Origin: Luteimonas sp. RC10
GTDB taxonomy: Bacteria > Pseudomonadota > Gammaproteobacteria > Xanthomonadales > Xanthomonadaceae
DNA length: 64,000 nucleotides
Direction: 5' to 3'
Assembly (NCBI RefSeq): GCF_014192745.1
Contig: NZ_JACHYJ010000007.1
Span: 186,001 to 250,000 of the forward strand
The position numbers were made by a program, and so were the translations under genes. Shown here in pieces: positions 8,275 through 17,577 of this stretch. The first letter of the stretch is position 1. Every line of letters begins with the position of its first letter. Below the pieces are notes generated by a model. That model did no database searches. It saw only the letters and a list, made by a program, of their open reading frames with translations, and was not told where the DNA came from.

Positions 8275-9987
8275 ATGCGCAGACCCCACTTGATGCTGGC
8301 CCTGCCGGCCGCGCTCGTACTCGCGGCATGCGGCGCCCAGGACAAGGCGGCCGACACCGCAGCGACGTCCCCCACGTCCGACGCCGCGCACACGTTCTCG
8401 CCCGAGATCACCGGTGCGGACTTCGGCGAACTGGTCAAGACGCTGGCCTCCGATGAATTCGAGGGCCGCGCGCCGGGCACTGTCGGCGAAGAGCGCACGG
8501 TCGAGTACATCAGCGCCCAGTTCCAGCGCATCGGCCTGCAGCCGGGCGGCGACAACGACAGCTGGTACCAGACCGTGCCGATGGTCGAGACCACGGCCGA
8601 CGAGTCGACCGTGCTCAAGCTCACCACCGCCAAGGGCGCGCGCGACCTGGCATTCGGCCGCGACATGGTGCTGGGCACGCGCACCGGCAAGCCGCAGATC
8701 GAAGTCGCCGACAGCGAACTGGTCTTTGTCGGCTACGGCGTCGACGCGCCCGAGCAGAACTGGAACGACTACGCCGGCCTCGACGTCAAGGGCAAGACTG
8801 TCGTCATCCTGGTCAACGATCCGGGCTTCCACGCCCAGGATGCGTCGCTGTTCGAAGGCGAGCGCATGACCTACTACGGCCGCTGGACCTACAAGTTCGA
8901 GGAAGCCGCACGCAAGGGCGCGGCCGCGGCGCTGATCGTGCACGACACCGCCGGCGCGTCCTACGGCTGGGACGTGGTCAAGAACTCGTGGTCGGGCGCG
9001 CAGTTCGACCTGCGCCCGCAGGACGATCCCGAGCCGCGCCTGCCCGCGCAGGGCTGGATCACCGGCGACGTCGCCCGCGCCCTGTTCGCCGACGCCGGCC
9101 TCGACCTCGACGCGCAGATCCAGGCCGCCAACCAGCGCGGCTTCAAGCCGGTGCCGCTCAATGCCAAGGTCTCTTTCGACCTCAAGAGCACGGTGGCCGA
9201 GAAGAGCTCGCGCAACGTCGTGGGCATCCTGCCCGGCACGCAAGCGCCGGACGAGGCGATCCTCTACCTCGCCCACTGGGACCACCTGGGCAAGCACGAG
9301 GGCGGGCAGTCCGATAACGGCGAGGACACGATCTACAACGGTGCGATCGACAACGCCACCGGCGTGGCCGGCATCATCGAGATCGCCGAGAAGTTCGCCA
9401 CCGCCGAGCCCAAGCCGAAGCGCTCGCTGGTGTTTCTGGCGGTCACGCTCGAGGAATCGGGCCTGCTGGGCAGCAAGTACTACGTCGCCCAGCCGAGCAT
9501 CGACCTGGCGCAGACGGTCGGCGTGATCAACCTCGATGCGATGAGCGTCGCCGGCCCCTCGCGCGACTTCGTGGTCACCGGCAAGGGCAGCTCGGAACTG
9601 GAGGACATCCTGCAGACCTACGCCGGCCAGCAGAACCGCACGCTGGTCGAGGAAGGCAATCCGGCCGGCGGTTACTACTTCCGCTCCGACCACTTCAACT
9701 TCGCCAAGGCCGGCGTGCCCGCGCTCTATGCCAAGGGCGGCAACGACCTGATCGAAGGCGGCACCGCCGCCGGCAAGGCAGCCAGCGACGACTACGCCAC
9801 GCGCTATCACCAGCCCGGAGACGAGTACAACCCGGACTGGAACCTGGACGGGGTCGTGCAGGATCTCGAGGCGCTGTACGGCGTCGGCCGCACGCTCGCC
9901 GACGGCGACCGCTGGCCGAACTGGTACGACGGCAATCCGTTCAAGGCCGCACGCGACGCGGCGCGCGGCCAGGCCGGCACGCCGTAA
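8275..9987 (+). CDS. M28-family metallopeptidase lipoprotein (aminopeptidase-like)
   Basis: A 570-residue zinc exopeptidase. The N-terminus is a lipoprotein signal ending LVLAAC, so Cys19 should be lipidated. A PA (protease-associated) insert lies about 130-290 (the region around GYGVDAPEQNWNDYAG and AAALIVHD). The M28 catalytic domain follows, with the zinc-site motifs AHWDHLG (His334 region), NGAIDNATGVA, LEESGLLGS, INLDAMS and RSDHFNFAKAGVPALY. Likely acts in the periplasm or on the outer membrane in peptide turnover. The start is an ATG with CAGGAG about 10 bases upstream. A perfect hairpin 45 bp after the stop probably ends the transcript. Confidence 0.93.
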   Translation: MRRPHLMLALPAALVLAACGAQDKAADTAATSPTSDAAHTFSPEITGADFGELVKTLASDEFEGRAPGTVGEERTVEYISAQFQRIGLQPGGDNDSWYQTVPMVETTADESTVLKLTTAKGARDLAFGRDMVLGTRTGKPQIEVADSELVFVGYGVDAPEQNWNDYAGLDVKGKTVVILVNDPGFHAQDASLFEGERMTYYGRWTYKFEEAARKGAAAALIVHDTAGASYGWDVVKNSWSGAQFDLRPQDDPEPRLPAQGWITGDVARALFADAGLDLDAQIQAANQRGFKPVPLNAKVSFDLKSTVAEKSSRNVVGILPGTQAPDEAILYLAHWDHLGKHEGGQSDNGEDTIYNGAIDNATGVAGIIEIAEKFATAEPKPKRSLVFLAVTLEESGLLGSKYYVAQPSIDLAQTVGVINLDAMSVAGPSRDFVVTGKGSSELEDILQTYAGQQNRTLVEEGNPAGGYYFRSDHFNFAKAGVPALYAKGGNDLIEGGTAAGKAASDDYATRYHQPGDEYNPDWNLDGVVQDLEALYGVGRTLADGDRWPNWYDGNPFKAARDAARGQAGTP

Positions 9988-10031
9988 CCGTGGAGGCCGG
10001 TCGGACAGGCCGGCCATTGCGACACCTTATG

Positions 10032-10055
10032 AAGGGCGGCGGCGACGCCGCCCTT
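10032..10055 (+). terminator. Hairpin terminator after M28 peptidase
   Basis: AAGGGCGGC (10032-10040) pairs perfectly with GCCGCCCTT (10047-10055) around a 6-nt loop, 45 bp after the peptidase stop. There is no T-run, so termination may be weak, or the hairpin may act as a transcript-stabilising end. Confidence 0.5.
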
Positions 10056-10076
10056 CGTGTTGGCGAGGACCGCCCG

Positions 10077-10772
10077 ATGCCCGCCCCCATCACCCCGCAG
10101 ATCGAACTGCCATCCGCCCGGATGGGGCCCGCAGACACGTCCGATCGCGCCGGTGATGCCGCTGCGCTGCCCGATCTGGCGCTGTTCGACTTCGACGGCA
10201 CGATCACGACACGCGAGACCTTTCCCGACCTGCTCGTTGCCGCAACGCCACGTTGGCGACTGATCGCCGGGCGCGTGCTGTTGGCGCCGATCGTGATCGC
10301 CTACCGCCTGGGCCTGCTGTCGGGCAGCCGAACGCGCGCAGCACTCGTGCGCTACGCCTTCTCCGGATTGCCAGCCGCGCGTGTCGCCGCGGCCGGCGCA
10401 ATGCTGGCGGCCACGCGCTTGCCCGCGCTGGTGCGCCCGCAGATGCAGGCACGGATCGACTGGCACCGGGCCCGCGGCGATACCGTGGTCGTGGTCTCGG
10501 GCAATCTCGACGTCCTGCTGACGCCCTGGTGCGCAGCCCAGGGCGTGGCCCTGCTGTGCTCGAGACTCGAACAGCTCGACGGCCGGCTCACCGGCCGCTA
10601 CGCGGGCGCGCAATGCGCTGGCGACGAGAAGGCCCGACGGGTGCGCGATGCGTATCCGCGTCAGGCATTCGCGCAGGTCTACGCCTACGGCGACACCGAC
10701 GAGGACCTCGCGCTGCTGCGCATCGCCGACCATGCGACCTGGCGCGGCGCGCCTTGGTGCGCGACGACGTAG
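10077..10772 (+). CDS. HAD-superfamily hydrolase, subfamily IB
   Basis: 231-residue cytoplasmic phosphatase-like protein of the phosphoserine phosphatase-type IB subfamily. Motif I is DFDGTITTRETF (nucleophile and general acid aspartates), motif II is VVVVSGNLD, and the motif III/IV region is GDEKARRV ... YAYGDTDEDLALL. A hydrophobic stretch near LLAPIVIAYRLGLL in the cap resembles phosphatidylglycerophosphatase C-like members, but the substrate cannot be read from sequence. The start at 10077 has GAGGA upstream; the frame also opens at 9990, but that would cross the hairpin. Confidence 0.85.
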   Translation: MPAPITPQIELPSARMGPADTSDRAGDAAALPDLALFDFDGTITTRETFPDLLVAATPRWRLIAGRVLLAPIVIAYRLGLLSGSRTRAALVRYAFSGLPAARVAAAGAMLAATRLPALVRPQMQARIDWHRARGDTVVVVSGNLDVLLTPWCAAQGVALLCSRLEQLDGRLTGRYAGAQCAGDEKARRVRDAYPRQAFAQVYAYGDTDEDLALLRIADHATWRGAPWCATT

Positions 10773-10958
10773 ACCGACCGGAGTGCAGGATCCACGGCGG
10801 GCCTTTCTGCGCAGCAAGGCCGGATCTGGCGCTTCACGATCAACGGCGGCGGCGTCGCGTCCTGGAGCGATGGCCTCGCGACCCGGCATTTCGGTTGCGC
10901 GGCCCGCGAGTGCGCATCGCTCGTGCTCATGCCGAGCGACGACACGGCGCCGGACTGA
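10773..10958 (+). other. Protein-like open tail in frame after the HAD stop (possible gene remnant)
   Basis: After the TAG of the HAD gene the same frame stays open for 61 codons to TGA at 10956-10958, with a composition that looks protein-like (SAQQGRIWRFTINGGG, then SWSDG and a Cys pair in CAAREC). It contains no plausible start codon at its beginning. It may be the 3' remnant of another gene or pure chance; no family recognised. Confidence 0.2.
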
Positions 10959-11030
10959 TGACGCGACGCCACGCCTCGCGCGCAGCGCTCCCCGGGTGTC
11001 TATGTGCCCGGAGAGCATCCGGCGACGCGC

Positions 11031-14000
11031 TCAGAACCGCCATGCCCAGTTGAGCTGCGCGCCGAAGGCAGACGTGCCGCCACCGCGCTGTCCCTGCGCG
11101 GCGATGGACAGGCGCGCATTGGGCGCGGTGCTCACCGCCACGCCGACATCGACCAGTCCGCTGTTGCGGGCCAGTGGCGCGCCATCAATGGCGAACGCAT
11201 CGCCACCGACGACGAACGCATGCCGTCCGGTCGGCGCCAGATCGCCGTCCGCGTGCTGCCAGGCGATGCCGCCGAACAGCGTCGCGTTGTCGACTGCGCC
11301 CACTGACAGCGGGCGACGCAGGCGCACGCCCAACGTGGCAGACGCGTGCTCGTCCTTGCGCTCGGCGATGCGCAACGCGGTCGCGTCCCCGGTCTCGACC
11401 GCCGCATCGGTGTCCAGGCACCGGTAGGCCAGCGTCAACGACGGCGTCAGCGCGAGCCGCCCCAGCGACACGGCCCAGCCGGCCTGCAGGAACGCGGCGG
11501 TCGCGCTGGCGTCGTAGCGCGATTCCACCGACTGCCCCATGCGCGGTCCGAGCGCGCCCTCGCGCCGCATCTTCACGCGGTAGTCTGCGTAGGTGACCCC
11601 GCCCGACAGTGACGCCGGCCCGATGTCGGAGGCCGCATACAGGCCGACGTGGTTGCCGTCGACATCGGCATGCGACGCCAGCGCCGGCATCCGCATCCGC
11701 TGTGCGTCGTGGCCGCCGGCGACGCCGACCAGCCAGCGTCCGGCGCTCCAGTCCACGCCGGCCTGCAGTCCTTGCCGGGTCGTGCGCACCTCCGACGCGT
11801 TGCCGTCGCCATCGGTGCGTTGCGATAGTCCGCCGCCGCCGGTCCACACGGTGGCGCCGGCCTCGCGCGTCTCCGCCAGCCGGCCTTCGAGCCGCTGACC
11901 GATGCCCGACCGCAGGAAGCGATCCTCGAGCAATTGCCCGCGCAGGCCGGCATGGGCTTCGCCCGACAGGTGGCCGAACGCCTGGCGCGCGCCGTCGGCA
12001 TCGAACAACAGCAGCGTGTTGTACAACGCCAGCGCCTGACCCTGCTGCGGCAGGCCGTTGAGCGCGATCGCGGTGGCGTACTGGTTGGCCGTCTGTGCCA
12101 CGCGTTGGAACACCTGCGGGGGCGGATTCGGTCCGACCGGACCGGGACCGGGACCGGGACCGGGCTCAGGTTCGGGCTCGGGCTCGGGTTCCGGCTCGGG
12201 GCCCGCGTCGTCGAGCAATGCGATCGACAACCCGACCTGCCCCGCCGTGGCGTAGTCCAGCGTCGTGGTCAGAAACGCCGATTGCGAGGCCGACGTGCCG
12301 AACCGGCCGTCCACGCCGCCGGCCGCGTCCAGGATCGTGTAGCGCTGCCCGTTCTGGTAGCTCGTCGCCGGGTCCAGCGCGGTCACCTCGACCGTGCCAC
12401 CTTCCAGCGTCGCCTTGCCCGCGACCGTCAGCCGGTCGCTGCCGCCGTCGCCGGCGATGTCCACCGCATAGATCGCGCCATCCGCGAACAGCAGGTCCCC
12501 GCCAGCGGCCAGCGTGCCGAATGCGCCACGCCCGCCGGGCGCCAGCGTGCCGCCGGCGAGCACCCGCACACCGCCGACCGGCGCGGTCCCGGTGTGGGTC
12601 TGGCCGGCCTCGACGACCAGATCGTCCGGCCCCTCGCTCCGGATGCCGATGCGCAGTCCGATCTCGCGCGGCAGATGCTCGAGCGCGACGTCGAGAAATG
12701 CCGATTCGGTCAGAGCACGGGCGAAGCTGCCTTCGATCGCCGCGTCCGTGCTGAGGATCGTGTAACGCTGCCCGTCCTGGTAACTGGTCGCCGGATCCAG
12801 CGCGGTCACCAGCACGTCGACTCCCGCACCGATCACGGCGCCACCGGGCAGGCCCGGCAGCGTCGAACCCAGCGGATCGTCGGCCGTGACCACGATCCGG
12901 TCGCTGCGCCCGTCGCCGGCGATGTCCACCGCGTACACCGCCCCGTCGTCGAAAAGCAGCCGGCCGATCACGTCCAGCGTGCCCAACGGACTGTCGGCGT
13001 CGCCAGGCGAGATGCCGGCGCCGGTGCGGACCCGCGTCGTGCCGACGGTCCCGTCACCGGCCAGCCAGCCCGCCTGCACCTCGACGCGGCTGGAATAGCT
13101 CGACCCGAACCCGAGCGCGGCATGGTTGCGGCCGGTGTGCCCGCCAACGACCAGCGTGCCGTCCTCGATCAGGTACGAGGAGACCTCCGGCCCGTACACC
13201 GCGTCGTCGTTGGCGTCGCTGGTGTTGACGTCGCCGCGCAGCACCAGCGTGCTGCCGCCCGCGACGCGGACGCCGACCCGCCCGGTCGATCCCGAGGCGA
13301 TCGGCGCGAACGCGGACAGGTCGCCGGTCAGGATCGTGGTGCCGGCGAAGCTGTTGATCGCGCCGACCCCGACGATGGCGTTGCCGAAGGTGTAGGCAGC
13401 GTCGGTATGGTTGAAGTTGATCTGTGCGTTGCCGCCGGCGTTGGCCTGGAAACGGACCGCGGTCTGCGGATCGAGCCGGCCGGCAGCCATGGCGGCGCCC
13501 GGGGTCGGCACGTCGTTGGTGCCGACACTGTCGATGGCGCCGCCGATGTTGAGGAACGACGCCAGGGGGCGGGCCGGCGCGGTGTGGCCGACCAGCACGA
13601 TGCCGTCGGCGGCGGAGACCGTGGCGCCGTCGGCGATGGTCACCGAGCCCTCGCGGACCAGGATGCCGGCGGCGCTCTCGAACCGGGACCCCTCGCCTGC
13701 GATATGCAGGCCAACCCGGTGCGGGGTGTCGAAGCTGCCAGCGATCTCGATCGAGCCGGTCTCGACCACGCCGCCCTCCTCGACCTCGACCGCGCCGCCT
13801 AGATCCAGGTGGCCGGCGTTGGTCCAGCGCGCGCCGGACCCGGCGACCCGGACCGTCGGCAGGCGGTCGGCCGGGGCGTTGCCCCACAGGTTGGCGGTGT
13901 CGCTTTCGAGCAGGCTGCCATCGAGCACCTGCATGCGCCCGCCGCCATATCCCATGACCACGCCCATCGCGAACTCACCGGTCTGCAGCCGCGAGCCGGC

Positions 14001-14576
14001 ACCGGTCACCGTGGCCTCGCCGTTCAGCCCGACCTGGAACAGGCCACGTCGACGGTCGGGGGTGATCGTGGAGGCCTGGGCGCCGTCCTCGATGCGCAGC
14101 ACGCCGTGGGTCCCCTGCCCGCTGGTCCCGGCGAGGCCGACGCTGATGGCGTTGAAGGCCTCGATGCCGGCATCGGGCCCGGAGACAATCAGACGTGCCG
14201 TGCCGCTGCCGAACACGCCGCCGACATCGATCCGGCCGCGCCAGTACAGCTGCGGCGTGCCCGGAGCGACCGTCGCGCGCAGCCAGCCGTCGCCGACCAC
14301 GCGGACGTCGACGTCTCCGTCGCCGCCGATCCGCACGTCGCGGTCCAGCCACTCGACCGGTGCATCGACGACGGTGTCCTCCACGTAGTCCACGCGGGTC
14401 TGCGCCGCCAGCGGCCCGGCCAGCAGCGCCGCGGACAGCAGCCCGACGCCGGTCCCCGCGATGCGCACCGGGCGCCCCGCGCGCCGTGCGCCTCCCCGGT
14501 GCATGCGGGCGCACTCGGGCGCGACCTGCACCACGCCGAGTTCGCGGTTGAATACGAGACGGTAGATCCTGTTCAT
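11031..14576 (-). CDS. Type V autotransporter with ESPR and C-terminal beta-barrel
   Basis: 1181 residues. The N-terminus MNRIYRLVFNRELGVVQV is an extended signal peptide region (ESPR) leading into a hydrophobic signal segment that ends PLAAQT near residue 63. The passenger (about 65-785) is Gly/Asp/Val-rich, the composition of a right-handed beta-helix. It contains an imperfect internal duplication of about 141 residues (ALDPATSYQ[D/N]GQRYTIL at about 591 and 732, each preceded by YAVDIAGDG). A Pro-Glu/Pro-Gly linker (about 785-818) precedes the autotransporter barrel (about 900-1181), which ends in the BAM-type signature WAWRF with C-terminal Phe. No catalytic motif was recognised, so adhesin is the default inference. 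Divergent from the kinase-regulator gene. Confidence 0.92.
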   Translation of the reverse strand: MNRIYRLVFNRELGVVQVAPECARMHRGGARRAGRPVRIAGTGVGLLSAALLAGPLAAQTRVDYVEDTVVDAPVEWLDRDVRIGGDGDVDVRVVGDGWLRATVAPGTPQLYWRGRIDVGGVFGSGTARLIVSGPDAGIEAFNAISVGLAGTSGQGTHGVLRIEDGAQASTITPDRRRGLFQVGLNGEATVTGAGSRLQTGEFAMGVVMGYGGGRMQVLDGSLLESDTANLWGNAPADRLPTVRVAGSGARWTNAGHLDLGGAVEVEEGGVVETGSIEIAGSFDTPHRVGLHIAGEGSRFESAAGILVREGSVTIADGATVSAADGIVLVGHTAPARPLASFLNIGGAIDSVGTNDVPTPGAAMAAGRLDPQTAVRFQANAGGNAQINFNHTDAAYTFGNAIVGVGAINSFAGTTILTGDLSAFAPIASGSTGRVGVRVAGGSTLVLRGDVNTSDANDDAVYGPEVSSYLIEDGTLVVGGHTGRNHAALGFGSSYSSRVEVQAGWLAGDGTVGTTRVRTGAGISPGDADSPLGTLDVIGRLLFDDGAVYAVDIAGDGRSDRIVVTADDPLGSTLPGLPGGAVIGAGVDVLVTALDPATSYQDGQRYTILSTDAAIEGSFARALTESAFLDVALEHLPREIGLRIGIRSEGPDDLVVEAGQTHTGTAPVGGVRVLAGGTLAPGGRGAFGTLAAGGDLLFADGAIYAVDIAGDGGSDRLTVAGKATLEGGTVEVTALDPATSYQNGQRYTILDAAGGVDGRFGTSASQSAFLTTTLDYATAGQVGLSIALLDDAGPEPEPEPEPEPEPGPGPGPGPVGPNPPPQVFQRVAQTANQYATAIALNGLPQQGQALALYNTLLLFDADGARQAFGHLSGEAHAGLRGQLLEDRFLRSGIGQRLEGRLAETREAGATVWTGGGGLSQRTDGDGNASEVRTTRQGLQAGVDWSAGRWLVGVAGGHDAQRMRMPALASHADVDGNHVGLYAASDIGPASLSGGVTYADYRVKMRREGALGPRMGQSVESRYDASATAAFLQAGWAVSLGRLALTPSLTLAYRCLDTDAAVETGDATALRIAERKDEHASATLGVRLRRPLSVGAVDNATLFGGIAWQHADGDLAPTGRHAFVVGGDAFAIDGAPLARNSGLVDVGVAVSTAPNARLSIAAQGQRGGGTSAFGAQLNWAWRF

Positions 14577-14813
14577 GACGGCTCCTGACTTCGCTTGCTT
14601 CGCACCGATGGAGGTCGCGTCCATGCGATCGGACGGACCAGACCACAGGAGCCTAGCCAGCGCAGCCAATCGCCCGTGGTACCTTTTGGTAACGGATCGG
14701 TAACGCCGCTCCATCGGGGGTCCGGATGCGCGGACACTGCGGTCGACCGGGGTCGGGGCGGCGCACAAGCGATTGATCCGTCCGGGATTTCCAGCTCAGG
14801 GAGAGCACCGCAC
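14577..14813. promoter_or_regulatory. Shared divergent control region with three helical-turn repeats (14678-14705)
   Basis: The 237-bp region between the autotransporter and the winged-helix kinase contains GGTACC (14678), GGTAAC (14688) and GGTAAC (14699). The starts are 10 and 11 bp apart. The last two form GGTAACGGATCGGTAACG, a 7-4-7 direct repeat exactly like PhoB-type boxes bound by OmpR/PhoB winged helices, the fold of the adjacent gene's N-terminus. It sits about 100-130 bp from both start codons. Autoregulation and control of the autotransporter are inferred. Confidence 0.5.
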
Positions 14814-17549
14814 ATGCACGACGCCGCCCGTCCCGACGGTGACCGTTACGACTTCCTCTATCGCTTCGGTCACGCCGAGTTCGACGAGGCGAGCTTCCGC
14901 TTGCACGTCCACGGACAACCGGTGGAGGTCGAGCGCAGAGCCCTGGAGGTCCTGGTCTACCTGCTCCGCCATGCCGGCGAGGTCGTCACCAAGGACGAGC
15001 TGCTGGCCGAGGTCTGGGCGGGCCGGGTGACGGTCGACAAGGTCCTGCCCAACGCGATCAACAAGCTGCGCAAGGCGCTCGACCCCGACACCGCAGCCTT
15101 GCTGCTCACCCAGCCCCGCGTCGGCTACCAACTCACCGGGGTGCGCGAGCGCACGGTCGTGCGCAGCCGCACCGCGACCTCGACGCTGGGCCTGCAGGCC
15201 GGCGACCCGGTGCCGATGCGGCCCAACTTCCGTTTCGAACGCTGCCTGGGCGGCACCCAGGGCAACGAGGTGTGGCTCGCCGTCCACGTCAAGACCGGCG
15301 AGCGCCGGGTCTTCAAGTACGCGCAGGACGGGCGTCGGCTGCATGGCCTCAAGCGCGAGGCAGCGCTGGCCCGGGTCCTGCAACTGGAACTCGAACTCGG
15401 CCAGACCGCTGGCCTCGCCCGCCTCCACGACTGGAACTTCGCCGGTCCGCCGTTCTTCCTGGAGTCCGCGTGGGGCGGCCGCACGTTGCGCGAATGGTCG
15501 ATCGACCACATCGCCGACACCCCGCGATCCGATCGGCTGACCATGTTCCTGCAGATCGCGCGGACGGTCGACGCCGCCCACCGCGTCGGCGTGCTGCACC
15601 GGGACCTCAAGCCGGCCAACCTCCTGGTCGACCGCGATCCGGTCACAGGCTGGCGATTGCGTGTCGTGGATTTCGGCAGCGGCGGGTTGCTCGATCCGGC
15701 GCGCCTGGATGCGCTGGGTATCACCCGGCACGACCTGCAGGCCGCGGGCGCGCTCGATCCGGCAGGCACCTCCGGCAGCGCGTGGTATCTCCCGCCGGAA
15801 GTGGTCGCCGGCCGCCCGCAGACGATCCAGAGCGATGTCTACGCGCTCGGCCTGATCCTGTACCAGATGCTGGCCGGCGACGTCGGGCGTCCGCTGGCGC
15901 CGGGCTGGGAACGCGACATCGACGATCCGTTGCTGCGCGAGGACATCACCGCGGCCACGCACTCCGATCCGGCACACCGGCTGACGACGGTCTCCGAGCT
16001 CGTCGAGCGCCTGCAGACGCTCGACACCCGCCACCGGCAACGCAATCAGGACCGGCGGGCCGCCGAGCAACTGGCCGGGGCGGAGCGGGAGCTGGCACGT
16101 CGCAGCGCTCGGCGGCCCTATCTCGTCGCGCTCGTCGCATTGCTGGGCGGTGGCCTGTTGACCACTGGCTGGCTGCTGCACGACGCGCGGCAGGCCCGCG
16201 AGGAAGCCCGGACGGAGCTGCAGACCGTCAAGGCGCTCAACGACTTCATCAACCAGGACCTCATCGGCCAGGCCAACCCCGCGATCAACGGGCGACGCGC
16301 CGAGGCGACCGTCCGCGACGTGCTGGTCGCCGCACGCGACCGCGTCGGCGACCGGTTCGACGCACACCCCCGGGTCGCGGCACGCATCCACAGCACCCTG
16401 TCGGGCCTGTTCGGCAGCATCGAGATGCTCGACCTGGCCGAGCAGGAAGCCCGCCAGGCGCTGGCGATCCAGGAGCGCACCGAAGGTGCCCGGGAGGCCG
16501 GCACCCTGCGCGCCCGGGCCACGCTCGTGCGGCAGCTGAGCCGGCTCGGCCGGCATGCGGAGGTCGATGCGGAACTGGCCCGCCTGGCGACCGACGACCG
16601 CAGCCGGGCCTCGCCGCAGCAGGCGCTCTACTTCGCGCTGGCGCAGGGCATGGCCCTGGTGAACCGGGGCGACATCCCCGGCGGCATTCCCTACCTGGAA
16701 CAGGCGGTGGCGCTGTATCCGGAGGCCGAACCGGACGATGCCGCCAGCATCGATGCGTTGCGCATCGATCTGGCCCAGGTCTACACCCGCAACGGCCAGG
16801 AAGATGCCGCCGATGCGCTGATGCTCCGCCTCATCGACGAGTTGCAGCGGCGCGACCCGGCCCGTCCGCTGCAGCTTGCGATGGCCCGTCAGGTCCTGGG
16901 CGACGTACGCACGCGACAAGGGCGTTATGCCGACGCCGAACGCCTACTCGAGCAGGCCGCGCCCGTGCTGCTGGGCACGATGGGCGAGCACAGCGTCAAC
17001 GCGATGATGCTGGCGACCAGTCGCTCGCTGCTAGCGCGCAAGCGCATGGATTGGCCGCGCGCGATCGCGCAGAGCGAGCGCTATCTCGCCGCGGCGCGTA
17101 CGCGGCTGGGGGAGGCGCACGTGATGACGCTGGGCGCCCATGGCCATCTCGGCCAGACGCTGTACCTGGCGGGCGACCTGACGCGCGCGCGCGACGAACT
17201 GCGCCTCTCGCACACGGGGCTGACCGCCCAGTTGCCGCTGTCGACGCCGCTGGTCCGGACCAACGCCCTGTGGTACCTGATGACCCTGGCCGCGCTGGGC
17301 GACTGGGACGCGACCGCCTCGCTGCTGGGCGAGCTGGACGCCCACCGCCCCGATGGGGACGAGGACGATGCCGACCGGTATCTCGTCTCGGGTGCGCGCG
17401 GGATGCTGGCCGCCGCGCGCGGCCGGACAGCCGATGCGGCTGCGCTGCTGACGCCGGCGGTCGCCGGACTGGGCGACGAGGACCCCGAGGTCCGGGCCGC
17501 GGTGCGGGACCGGTTTGCGCGGACGCTGTCCGCGCTGCCGCAGCGGTAA
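14814..17549 (+). CDS. Winged-helix DNA-binding / Ser-Thr kinase / TM / TPR fusion protein
   Basis: 911 residues in four parts. Residues 15-110 are an OmpR/PhoB-type winged helix (VEVERRALEVLVYLLRHAGE, then DELLAEVWAG and PRVGYQL). Residues 137-400 are a Hanks kinase with all key elements: glycine loop LGGTQGNEVWLA, lysine in RRVFKYA, HRDLKPANLL, DFGS, PPEVV and SDVYALGLILYQML. It should therefore be active. A single membrane helix (about 434-454, LVALVALLGGGLLTTGWLL) separates the cytoplasmic part from a C-terminal TPR-like helical repeat domain (about 480-911) predicted to be periplasmic. The layout combines CadC/ToxR-type membrane regulators with PknB-type kinases. ATG 14814 has GGAGAG upstream. 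It is divergent from the autotransporter, its probable target. Confidence 0.9.
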   Translation: MHDAARPDGDRYDFLYRFGHAEFDEASFRLHVHGQPVEVERRALEVLVYLLRHAGEVVTKDELLAEVWAGRVTVDKVLPNAINKLRKALDPDTAALLLTQPRVGYQLTGVRERTVVRSRTATSTLGLQAGDPVPMRPNFRFERCLGGTQGNEVWLAVHVKTGERRVFKYAQDGRRLHGLKREAALARVLQLELELGQTAGLARLHDWNFAGPPFFLESAWGGRTLREWSIDHIADTPRSDRLTMFLQIARTVDAAHRVGVLHRDLKPANLLVDRDPVTGWRLRVVDFGSGGLLDPARLDALGITRHDLQAAGALDPAGTSGSAWYLPPEVVAGRPQTIQSDVYALGLILYQMLAGDVGRPLAPGWERDIDDPLLREDITAATHSDPAHRLTTVSELVERLQTLDTRHRQRNQDRRAAEQLAGAERELARRSARRPYLVALVALLGGGLLTTGWLLHDARQAREEARTELQTVKALNDFINQDLIGQANPAINGRRAEATVRDVLVAARDRVGDRFDAHPRVAARIHSTLSGLFGSIEMLDLAEQEARQALAIQERTEGAREAGTLRARATLVRQLSRLGRHAEVDAELARLATDDRSRASPQQALYFALAQGMALVNRGDIPGGIPYLEQAVALYPEAEPDDAASIDALRIDLAQVYTRNGQEDAADALMLRLIDELQRRDPARPLQLAMARQVLGDVRTRQGRYADAERLLEQAAPVLLGTMGEHSVNAMMLATSRSLLARKRMDWPRAIAQSERYLAAARTRLGEAHVMTLGAHGHLGQTLYLAGDLTRARDELRLSHTGLTAQLPLSTPLVRTNALWYLMTLAALGDWDATASLLGELDAHRPDGDEDDADRYLVSGARGMLAAARGRTADAAALLTPAVAGLGDEDPEVRAAVRDRFARTLSALPQR

Positions 17550-17577
17550 GCGGGGCGACCGCGCGACGCCGCGCCGA

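Noticed and set aside
7309-10017. Very long open frame on the minus strand opposite the VNGG-repeat and M28 genes
   Set aside because: Antisense shadow of high-GC coding sequence; its product is low-complexity Val/Gly/Asp/Arg with no motif, while the plus-strand genes have signal peptides and catalytic motifs.
11934-13802. Long plus-strand open frame inside the autotransporter
   Set aside because: Arg/Gln/His-rich composition typical of antisense frames; the minus-strand autotransporter has ESPR, linker and barrel.
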